Position numbers and translations under genes: made by a program. From contig NMRA01000009.1 of NCBI GenBank assembly GCA_002633005.1, positions 667,169-693,190 of the forward strand: a stretch of DNA of 26,022 nucleotides, in the 5' to 3' direction. Every line of letters starts with the position of its first letter. Position 1 is the stretch's first letter. Source of the DNA: Phoronis australis. Its lineage: Eukaryota > Phoronida > Phoronidae. The notes under the pieces were generated by a model that did no database searches, was not told the DNA's origin, and worked only from the letters and a program-made list of their open reading frames with translations. Shown here piece after piece: positions 12,101-24,100 of the stretch.

Positions 12101-15100
12101 TGAAGTGAAATAGCATTTTAAACACAGTATTTGTTCACTGGTGCTACAGTCTCTACAAACAAATAGCATTTTAAACACATTATTGTGTTCACTGGTGCTA
12201 CAGTCTCTACAAACAAATATGAAAAGCTGCACATAAAGCAAGCCTGCACCTTTCTGTTAAGACTATTACCATAACAGAGACGGACCAGATCTACCATAAG
12301 TCTTGATTGGTCAAAGAAATGATGTCAAGTAACTAGGCAACAAAGGAGGACCATCCCAACAAGGGAACTGATCATCCCAACAAGGGAACTGATCATCCCA
12401 ACAAGGGAACTGATCAGCCCAACAAGGGAACTGATCATCCCAACAAGGGAACTGATCATCCCAACAAGGGAACTGATCATCCCAACAAGGGAACTGATCA
12501 GCCCAACAAGGGAACTGATCAGCCTCTTTGTCACAATTCTCTTTTACTTTCATTCCATGTTGATGTCCACTGAGTAACAGCAACACATTTATAATCTTAC
12601 TGTATGCATATACTGTATATAGTTTGTAATAAATGCACAGCACTGAAGTGACACCTGTGAGTGTAGGTCAACAAACAAGTCAGTACAGTCAAGAACTGTA
12701 TTTTGGCTTGCATGAAGCCAACTGCGCACTGAAGGCTAGAACAAGGCCAACTTTCTGTAAGCTCACATAAAATCAACCACATGTCTGACATTATATAACT
12801 ACTCACCTTTGGGCTTAACGTCAGGAGCATCGCTATAGTTTACAGTAATTTGGTTCTCATACACAAATTCACCATCCATTCTCTTCTTAGCTCTGCAAAA
12901 ATACAACAACAACATACAACAACAACATTCAACACCACTACCAGTCAACAACCAACACACTTACAGTCTGAGCTTCATCAACAAACAGTTGCTTGATGAT
13001 CGTACAGTTACCCATTCACCAATAAGAAAACAATTTTGCCCTTCCTAAAGTTATAGCACTATTTTACCAAGAGGTCGTCAACTGAATCAAGGTAAAACAA
13101 TAGTGAAAAATAATACGCAAATAAAACAGTAGATGTGACACTTCTAAAATGTCTAATTAAATCAGTTTGTTGACATCTGAATTCTGATTGACAATAATTA
13201 TGTTTGTCCAACTGATACTTGAATACAGCCTCACCCATCAACAACTCCCAGTGAACGCCACAAGAGAAGCAAACTGATATACTCATTGCAGCTTCCCAGA
13301 TATATGCATTGCTGTGCATACCCTTCTTTAGGCCCATGCGCTTATATCCATATTTTTTCAAAATTAGTACATGTGCACAAACTCCTATATTTCCCTTTGA
13401 GGTGCAGTGCCAGGTTGCATGAAACAGTCCCAAATAGGGACTTGACCAAGTTCCCTACATGAAATGCGTATTTGTGGGGTTGTGAAAACACTGATTATTT
13501 TTTCTTATACTGTTGTTAGTAAGTCAATTTTTTACTTTGATACAAATTAAGAGTGAACTCTTTGTTGAATTATCAATATTATTGAAAATAAGCAGGGATC
13601 TTTTCATGCAAAACCCCTAACTTAAGGACTAAGTCCCTAATTATTTTGACTCAGTTTGTAGTTGTATAATTACAAAATATGTCAGTGAGGAGTTAATAAT
13701 AAAGATAAAATGATAGAAAAAGAATTAAAGAACGAAACAAATACGCAAAAGATTTGGAGAACTTAGTTGAGTCCCTAGTTGGGACTATTTCATGTAACCG
13801 GGTACAGCTGGCCATCATTTCTAAAAGAGCATGAGCTGAATTGGGAAATTTATGTGAGTTTTTGTCTATTTTTGAACTTTTCATTAATTAGTTAACGATA
13901 AACTGCATACACAACATCATCTACCATTTAGTAAGACAAATATGACACATTTAAGTAACTCCTCAATTCTATCTCGAGTGTTTTAAAACCTAACTTCAAC
14001 GGAATTTTGTTACTTTAGATGTATTAGGCTAACCAGATAGTCCTAGAAAAGCTTTAGTGAAATAAGGAAACACGAGTTCAATCACTGAAGTGTAAGCCCT
14101 CAAATGATAAGTGAAGCTGCCTTTTCCTGCCATGTTGCATCACCGTGGAATCCTAGCACAAACAAAAGGTTGTATTGAATAAGGGTCTGAATAGAACACC
14201 ACTGTGTGCAGGGTGTTAATCGCAGCTTGAATTAAAAGGGGATTCTCGCCGTGACGTAGACAAAAGCAACCCCTAACAGTTCCTTACATTTGGCAATTTA
14301 TGGCACTAGTGGGCTTAGAGCGATGCTCTTTACATACTGTAGGAACCAAATTTACGTGTGTTATCGTTGAAGATAGGCTTTAATAGAGAGGAGGGTGTAA
14401 TATAGGCACAGCTCCATAGGCACAAAGGGTGTAATATAGGCACAGCTCCATAGGCACATAGGGTGTAATATAGGCACAGCTCCATAGGCACATAGGGTGT
14501 AATATAGGCACAGCTNCTCCATGGGCACAAAGGGTGTAATATAGGCACAGCTCCATGGGCACAAAGGGTGTAATATAGGCACAGCTCCATAGGCACAAAG
14601 GGTGTAATATAGGCACAGCTCCATGGGCACAAAGGCCTTAGTAGGTCATATAAATATGTAGTAAGATGAGTTTGTGTGCATGTGTTCCTGTATAAGCATA
14701 ACTTCTGTAGTTTGTAATGGATTTCAGAAAATAAATATGGAAAGGCTAGCCTGAGGTTGGGTGCCTCAGATCTAGCCTTTACAAACACTAAAGCAATATT
14801 AAGAATTCAACATAAATGTTGCAATAAATATAAATTAACAGGGGAAACAGGACAGGGGAAGGACTTTCATGCACCTATCATATACCCATTCGCCCTGTAC
14901 TTATATGGTGAAAGAGTCAGTAATCAAGAGTCTTATATACAACGGAAATGTGAATGATCGTAATATGTACTCACGCACATATAAAAATAAACAGAAGATA
15001 CGAAAATTCTAATCTAATGCATAACATTGTGTAACAACAACATGTACTGATTGTCAAAGCATCAAATATAACTGAAAAATAATTATTAGTAACGATTGAT

Positions 15101-18100
15101 TTCTGTACATGTCTAGAATATTAACTAAAGAGATCTGTGCAGACCTCTCAATTTATTCACATTTACATCCGAGGTATCTGTTAGAATAGTGCTCACTTTC
15201 AAGTGATTCAACCATGCACTCCACAATTCTACTAGACAAAGAAATCAGCAAACTCCAGTTATCAAAAAAAAAAAAATCTGTCAGAATGTAAATGAAAAAG
15301 AGAGCCCTTCAGCTAGCAGATGTATTTCCTCAAAAGCCACTTTTACACGAGAGACAGTTGATCGTCACCATGCCAGTTGTCATGGTGCGACTTGCTTCAC
15401 TTTAGTCGCATTTACATGAAATTGGATCGAGAACTGGATCAGAACGAGTCATTTATACGAAGACTGTCTGCACATGCTCACATAAACAACAGCAAACGTC
15501 CAAACCACTTGGAATGCCAGAGGATCGCCTTTATATACACTATTGCGCAAGCGCATTGAAAGAAGCAACTCGCTTCACCTCTAAAACCAGTGCCAAAAAT
15601 GGTTGCCATGGTGTCAACTTGGTCTGTGTTGGTAGTGTTTACACACACACTTGCATGGATCAGCTGTTCCATTTTAGTTGCTCAGTGACAGCTGTCTTCA
15701 GTGTAAATGCAGCTATGGGCTGATTACTGATGAATGACTGAGTAAGGGTACAACTCAGTTACATAACCCATTCACAACCAGCAGGTTGGAGGAGTCAAAT
15801 GTTACTACACTGGCCTGACCAAGGTCAATGGCTTTTAAAAGTGCAAAGGAACTAAGATATAAAACTGCCAATTTTTCAGAATGGTTTTACCAGCACGGGT
15901 AATTATATCTCCTCCTTCTTTTACTCATACATTTTGCATTTTCACAAACTATTTCTAACGCATGTAACAATTAAAAATATTGAATTTGCCCACAGCAGAC
16001 AGTGAAACTTCCCACAAAAACTTCATTCACAGTTTCTGCAAACCTGAATAAAGTTCAGCACAAATTAGAAGCTGTATTTGGAAATGACATTCAACCTTTA
16101 ATATAAAAACTACAAGCATTTGTGCTCAAATTTCAAGGAGTGACCATCTTACAATGCCTAGAGAGAAAATAACATATAAACATAAAACAAAACTCTATAC
16201 TATTACACTCTGGTTGCAATTACTTACATATTACTAAAACGACTAACTAATAAACCTGACAAAATATGAGCTACAGAGAATACAACCTGTTCATGGAATG
16301 GCTTGACATGTAGTGACTGTCACTAAGAAATCAAATGACCACAGGTTGTTTCCCCTCTCATGTGTTCCACTCAGGAATTTAAAGACCTAAACAACTACAG
16401 TAACTTTTCAGCAGGTGGGCCTCACTTCAAGTTGGGTGTCAGGGCACGGGTGAGTTCATTTTGGTGAAGGGATCAGCCGTAAGGGAACAATGCAAAATCA
16501 AGATGAGTCCAAATCTAGGATAGGGAGTACTAGGTAAATGTTGACAAACACATAAGACTCAGAACACTACAATCAACATTTAGCTGGAAAATGTGCAAAT
16601 TTTTGTACACATTGGCTTCAACAAGAGTGTCATGCATATTTTCTTATAAAGCAGTTCCCTAAGACTAGTTCTGAAAAATCCACCCGCTGGTTTGGTGATC
16701 AAGGCAGTGAAGAAGAAGTTATCAATATAAACATGGAAGAATCCCTGAGAATAGACACTGACAGGTACCGTGTCCACTTGTCTCACACACTTTTTTACAC
16801 TTTATGTCGCATCATGTTTCTTATTTTCCTTTTTTATTGTTTCATTGTGGGGCAAATTGTACAACTTGTAATTGTGTAATTTTATTGATGGGTCTAAGTG
16901 GAAGGCAGTCATTGAGTGGCCAAGCTACCTGATCCAAATATGAAATTAATGAACAGGTTAGCAAGATATAATCCAGGGTGGGCAAATGATTCAGTGACCG
17001 GATTCCTCTAAATACTAGTCACACAGATGGCCCACACCCAGAACTTCTAGACCTAATCCTAAGCACTTTAAATGGCTGGACTGTGAACATCATGGCCAGA
17101 GACCAGGTACTGCATATAAACCTATAATGACTCACCCCCAGTGGCAGGCCTTCATACAGAGTACGCCCCTAATCTGGACACCCTGGCAAAGACGCCCAAT
17201 GTATCATTTGGACGCCCACTGTCAATCAGAATTTCTCCAGTTTGGACACATTGTAAGATTACTAGGATTCCCAGTTAACAAAAGACAGGTGACAAGTGTT
17301 GTCCCTTTCAACTAAGAAAGAAATGTACAATTTATATAAAATGTTGCAATGTTCAAAGTATTGAGAAGCAGGTGTTTGGTTGCCAATACCACTGTAGTCT
17401 CAGTACTTTCAATGGACTTAACTCTAATTGTAATTCAGTATTTTATACAGGAACACCAACCTTGGTCAACTCCAAACTGGTGTTTCAGAGATGTAGTTTC
17501 ATGTTTTTCATCTCTTTTTAAAAAACATCAAAAGCGAAATAAATGTCATTATTTTAATAATATTTTGTGCCACAAGAATATCCCCATTTAAAATGATTGA
17601 GTTTGCTCCCATTTCATGCTTTTTTAAGTGAGTTTTGATATGGACAGCAGTGACACCTGTTATCAAAATATAAACCGCACATCATCTATGCATTTTTCCT
17701 ATGTTGGTAACTGCAGTTTAATAACTCATTGTACAGAATATAAAGCTAGTTAAGATGATATGATATGATAAACTTTATAACAGCAAATTTACTTGAGATC
17801 ACCAAAAACAGTGCATTCACCATTCAACCAATATCTGTAATATCTGTTTGGTAAGCTATTTGGCTGTTTTTGTAAATTTAGACATAAAAGACTTGATCCA
17901 TGCAATTTTTTTTAGTAAAAAAGCTCACTACAAGGGAGTTGTTTTGTAAACTTAGATGTAAAAGCCTTGTTCTACACATTTTTTGTAAAAACCCTCACTG
18001 TGTGTGTTTGTGTGGGAGGGGGTGGGGTTACTGATGAATGGTGGTAGGAGGAGGGAAAATACGTCGTTGGGAATCCTGGATAAAGCTCTGCCCAATGGCC

Positions 18101-21100
18101 ATGTGTTTGTGAGTCTCATAACAGGATTGTTTCACCACCCTGTACTCAATAGTCTCTAATATGAACTATTTCAACAGGATCATTATCTCTAATCACTCAC
18201 GACTTAAAGCGTCTATAAACCTGCCTAGTGTCACAAAATCTAGTTTTTGATTTAGACGGCTTACCATTACAAAATTGATTTGAAATTGCTCCTTGGTCAA
18301 AATAGGCGAATTCTAGGCTCAGAATGAACTGATACTTGGTTATTACTCTAGATCAGGCTCTACAACTTGACTTGTCACTTATTATTGGCAAAGCATGATC
18401 TCAAGCTATAACCATCTGTCAGTTCCTTGGAAGACAAATAAAATCACTTCTCGTCTATGTAAGGAACAGGTTGACATCAATTTTATCATGGAAAGTGGTC
18501 AAAAACAAAATTTAGTTTCTTTGACGGAATGTTCGTTCATGGATGCTATAAACCTGCAATCATTACCAATCAAAAATATTTTTAGACCCACGCACCATTA
18601 AAACTGATCTTAGTCAGATTTTAATTGAGTTCTTGGCTTGGGAAGACCTGACAATTTATTACTGCTACTCACTCAATGCACACACACCTGTCAGCAACAT
18701 TAGATGACCAAGACTCTACTAGTCATTCAATGCACACACACCTGTCAGCAACATTAGATGACCAAGACTCTACTAGTCATTCAATGCACACACACCTGTC
18801 AGCAGCATTAGATGACCAAGACTCTACTAGTCATTCAATGCACACACACCTGTCAGCAGCATTAGATGACCAAGACTCTACTAGTCATTCAATGCACACA
18901 CACCTGTCAGCAGCATTAGATGACCAAGACTCTACTAGTCATTCAATGCACACACACCTGTCAGCAACATTAGACGACCAAGACTCTACTAGTCATTCAA
19001 TGCACACACACACACACACACACACACACCTGTCAGCAGCATTATTACTATTTAGACGACCAAGACTCTACTCTGCTGCTCATTCAACGCACTGAACGTG
19101 TCCGATCTTCCATAACTTAGAATTTTGAGTAAATGAAAAAAGGGGAATCGAGAGAGTTAAATTTTCTTTAATTTTCATATTCCGTGATTTTGTCTTTGCC
19201 TACTACAACTTAGAAAAACGGGGGTTATCAAATTAGTTTTTACTTTACAACTGCAAAATTTGTTGAATACACAACACTTGTCGTTATTAACAATCTTTAT
19301 TTTGTTCCGTTCGTATCCTCGGAACAAAGTTCGACAATCAACAGAACATTGGTGAAGCAATTGACCAAAGGACATCATAAAAGACGCACGATATTTCAAA
19401 ACATTCTTGGTTCATTCTCAAAAGGAAACAAAATGATGCAGTAATACCATCACAGAGCAAAAGCTGGAGACATACACAGTGGAACACGGCAGGTGTGAAA
19501 TATTGCAAAGAATGACAAATGAAGGGGTAACAGGAAAGTCACGCAAACAAATGAAGCATGTGGCGCGTCCCTGTTTGCTCCTCATTCAAAACAGGCTTTT
19601 CAAATGCAATGACAAGTGTCGTGTACTCAACCAATTTTGCATATAAGAAAACTTGTTCACGAAGTCCACTCTTTACAACTGCCTTACAAATACATGTGAC
19701 AAAAATGCAAAATTTACATGTGTAACTGAAAGGCCATTTCAACTTAAATTAGTGATTGAAATCCTTTTGAAACTTACACCAATACATTTCTTTTATGTTT
19801 TATTTCAATGTAATCGTGTTTTAGGTGTTTTAGCACAGTGTCACATACGAGTGTGCCTTGCCCTTTAACCACAAAAGCACGCTGATTTCAACATTTCTCT
19901 AAATGGCGCTAATGTTCATACGTTGTTGGGATTTTGTAATAAATTTAGTTGAGTTGAACAATCTAAGACAAGAGATTGCTTCCTTTAATTTTGTAATAAA
20001 TTTAGTTGAGTTGAACAATCTAAGACAAGAGATTGTTTTCTTTAATTTTGTAATAAATTTAGTTGAGTTGAACAATCTAAGACAAGAGATTGTTTCCTTT
20101 AATTTTTTCAAAATTGCCGACTGAATTAAGCCACACCTAATGTCTTGAGTTTGTCTATTGTTTAATGTAACAACACTGTTCAATTTGATGCGGCGCCCTA
20201 TTATTAAACGCCACTCACTCGCGACATCAACATCTTGCAAATTAAGAAATCTGCAATTTGAAATAAAATCATATTTGAATATTTTATAACTTAGTCAACA
20301 TCATAAAACAGCAACTGCTTCACGGCTTTTTGAAAAACCCGGTCAAACCCCTTACGATCAGTTTTGTTCAGCAAGAAGCAAAATTAAGCAGCTTCAAACA
20401 AGCAGAACACACACCTGTCAGCAGCATCTGCATTTGGGAACCTGACCACAGCAGAAGTACCATTAATACTGAGTACTCGACCACCACAGTTATCTGACAA
20501 CATCTTGAGTCGAGACCGCAAGGCACTCATCTCTCGTTTGGGAAGGTTGGACACTATCAACTCTGTAGTGTTCTTCTGTGGACAGTACAAATAGTGAAAA
20601 TGATTAGGACTGTTATAGAGGTTAAAAAGAAAAGTATAAATTTGAGTGTGAAACGTAACCTATGATGACTTCAGAAAAAGTAGTATTCTTCGATGATTTC
20701 ATACTTTTTCTTCATTTTCATTTATGTTGAGAAATTTAACAGAACAGAATTTCCTTTGTCCACCATATTGTGTGAATAATTACCACAACAAGTTTTCTCA
20801 TTCTAGCTACATTGCATAAGTGGAGTTAAAATAAGCTTCAACTGGTTCTGCTCAGCTTCAAAAATTGAACTCTAGTTAGAGCCTTTTTCCTTGCCAGAAC
20901 AAAAGAAATGTCTACTTTTGGCAAAATGTTCCATCAATGAGATGTTATTGGAACTGTGAACAATACAGCAATATAAACAAAAAATTAAGTCCCCAATTTG
21001 GTAAAATTTCCCCCTGAAACAAGAGCAACGCTGGGGCACTTGACATGTACCCATGTGCAGTGAAAACAATATCTTTCTAGGGGCCACTAGGAAGTGCTAC

Positions 21101-24100
21101 AGTACTCGAATCCATCTGCAAATTAATTAGTGCAGGAGCATTGTCATCATACACCTCTGAGTCAAAAGTCTTTGAAATCGATCCATCAGTTCTCCAAATT
21201 TGATTTGGAAATTTTCTTACCCAAAGCAACATTTAAAAAGCCCTTTGTCGAGAACAACATGGCTGCTAGAAGGCACTACATTGATCAAATCTGCTCGAAA
21301 ATAAAATGGTGCAAGCACATGGTCAGCTCTATGCAAAGTTTCATTGAATTCCACCACTCGATTATCTAGATATCTGGAAATACTTTTCCCCAAAACGACA
21401 CTTGAAACGCCCATAGTCACAATTCTGCAGTGGTCCAGTCGTCCTCAAAAGCGAATGGTTCAGCGCACTGACATCATACAATGTATGTATTTCCACGTAA
21501 CTTATGAACCTTAAAATCACCAGAAGCCTTGTATGATGAACAAAGCCCAAATGAAAGAATTGATACCAAGATTCAACACATCAATCGCACAGATAACGAA
21601 CAATATAAAACAGGTTTGACGTACTCTTTGCACAATGCGTTCAGGGAGTTTTCCGACCAGTTCATCAAAACTGAAGTGTTCGTGTGCGCAGGCAATAAGG
21701 GCATCCTGTACATTGTGTTTGTGAAGCAAAATGATGGTTAGATTGTGACGGTGGCGTAGATCGGACAGTTCTGAGGCGAAATTCACGTCACCTAGAGGAA
21801 GATGTTGGATAACTCATTTTTAAGCATCAGAGTTATTAAAAATATAATTTAGGCAAAAGATTGGACTAATTCTAGTCAGAAGATATTCAAAAGATTGGAC
21901 TAATTCTAGTCAGAAGATATTCAGAAGCATCGCCAATAGCCACCATAGTTACATGATATGATTTTCCCTGAATAAATAATAATCATATGCATACTAATCA
22001 TCTTCATAGAAATTCTAATACTCAATGAGAACTACAAGTTAAGAACACTCATTCAACAATAAATGCCATGCTTTTTTACTTTGAAATTAATACACTCATT
22101 AAAACATTAATCCACGGGTTTCTTTAATTTAAACTGCCATTAAATTCACTAAATAACTACCGAAAGACTCATTAACCTGAGATTAAAACAACCGTAGCCG
22201 GGGGCCTATGCGTGTTACCAAATCGACGTAAACTCTGGCGTAACTTGTCATCGGCAGCATTCTTACTTGTGGCATTAATATGGACGACTGTCACCTGGAG
22301 ACAGACATATGTATACAAATAAACAGTTACAATAGATCACTCATCACATGTGTGTAGAGACGCACGGATCGCTACAGTAAAGTGTGTATGTATAGAGACA
22401 CAAAGAACGTTACTGTAAAGTCACTAGTTGTGACTGTGACATTGAGAACACTGACTAAAATACAGGCAACTGCTTTCATTCTATGCACTGGAGATCTCAA
22501 TTACAATTTCTGAAGTTTATATCCTACATCAGAACTTTAAAACGGAACTGGCTGTTTTGAGTACAACGGGAAGTGAAAACTATTTCAATTTTCTTCCACA
22601 TACAGTAAGAAATACCTGGGCATCATTGAGTTCCTGGATGACATCTCTGTTCTCTTTGTTTACATCACACACACACATAAACTCTGCCTCACGGTAACCT
22701 TTAAACAGCCTGCCAAGAATAGCATTATCAAGTCTGACAGAAAAAATTGTCTAGAGAATGTAAAATGATCAAATTAGCCATCTGGTACAATGAAAATTAC
22801 TGACAAAGTTAAAAGTCAATACAACTGAGTCAAGAACACAGCATTAAATCCGTGCTTTCTATCAAAAACAAGTTTTGATTCAGGTAACTTGCCATTATGA
22901 AATTGGTATCTTATTATATTTTAAAGTAAAAAAGTGTGATTTCTGGGTTTGGAAAGAACTGAAAATTGTTTATTTTCAGACCATAAAGACATAGCGGTGA
23001 AGACATAACAGTGAAGACATAGCGGTGAAGACATAACGGTGAAGACATAACGGTGAAGACATAATGGTGAAGACATAGCGGTGAAGACATAACCCCCCAA
23101 TGATCACTTTTGAACTGATTGACAAGGTCAATTTTATTACAGAAAGTGACCTAAATCTCTTGACAGAAAGCTCAGGTTAAAGGCTAATTCAACAACAAAT
23201 GTATCCTCGTAGGTAAAGAGAGCATCAAAAATAATATTTCAAAAATCTTTTTAAAAACTCCTTTAGGACTGTTCCAGCAAAATCTTTATGGTAGGGGGGA
23301 AGGCACTTTTATTTCGTACCCACCGTCCATATTTTTCATTTATTTCTTCAACCCCTGACCCATAATTTTTTAATTAATAGGTTAAAATACAAAATCCATG
23401 ACCAGTTAAGAACTTAGAAGAACTAGTTGTCTTGTCCAATATTGTCAAAAACTAAAGTAGCCAAGAGGGTGGTCGAATCAAAACGAAAATGACTTCTGTC
23501 AACGCATCCATCCCTGCTATATATTTTTGTGCCAAATTTCACCCAGTTGTGCCTTGCACTTTTTTAGATAATCAACCTGTCTTGTCAAAAACTAACGGGG
23601 TGCCATAGTAGTTGAATCCAGCCTCCAATTGACTGGTGCCGGCACATTCTTGCGATATACTTCTATTTCGACTTTCATTGTCAGTGATCAGTAAAGCAGT
23701 TTTTGAGATAATCAACATACAAGGAATTGCTTGTCAAAAACTAAAGCGGCCAACATGGGGTACCAAGGTTGCCAAACCTACGTGGAAATCGACTGGTGCA
23801 GGCGCATCCTTGCCAAGTACCTCTATACCGAATTTCATCATGATCCACCCAGCAGTTCTTGAGATAATTGATGGGCATGAAAGGATAATGACAGACGGAC
23901 CGACCACAAAGTTTTTGTGGGTGCAGAACAATTCCATGTGAGATCACAACTCATATCAGTTACCAGAAACTTGCTTTTCAAAGACATCTGGGAGCAATAC
24001 TTTTGGCAGCCACTAGGTGTCTCTGTTCACCATGTGGCTGTAATTTCAATAGATTTTTTACAATTTCATGGATCTATGAATCTCAAACTGTCTCCACGAA

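Larger units (their letters stand above)
12893..20414 (-). other. Large MARF1 intron splitting RRM1, 7.5 kb
   Basis: This is the longest contained intron. I find no exon of MARF1 and no second gene in it. Listed structures: inverted-repeat element 13413-13799, 34-bp array 14394-14634, possible TIR relic 15345-15725, duplication 17863-18000, 54-bp array 18673-19093, 57-bp array 19932-20102. The rest (for example 12893-13412, 15730-17860, 18001-18672, 19094-19931) is AT-rich with nothing I can name. Confidence 0.75.

Noticed and set aside
12347-12523. CRISPR array
   Set aside because: Units are contiguous with no unique spacers, and the context is a eukaryotic intron. The same holds for the other arrays in the window.
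12311-12643. Minus-strand frame with repeated DQFPCWD
   Set aside because: It is a 21-bp minisatellite between well-supported splice sites. Neither flanking exon phase nor homology supports translation.
14120-14320. Possible tRNA-derived SINE
   Set aside because: A stretch with tggcactagtggg vaguely resembled an A box, but it fails the consensus and no B box is found.
14330-14788. Overlapping minus-strand frames with repeated CAYITP and VPILHP
   Set aside because: They are by-products of the 34-bp array, open in more than one frame, and contain an ambiguous base.
16580-17315. Possible retroelement fragment
   Set aside because: Frames such as 16580-16786 (minus) and 17127-17315 (plus) looked protein-like, but I could find no reverse transcriptase, integrase or other diagnostic motif.
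18676-19095. + strand open frame of 18-residue repeats ([18 protein letters not shown])
   Set aside because: The frame is open only because the 54-bp unit is a multiple of three. It lies in a MARF1 intron, has a CA-repeat expansion, and shows no flanking gene signals.
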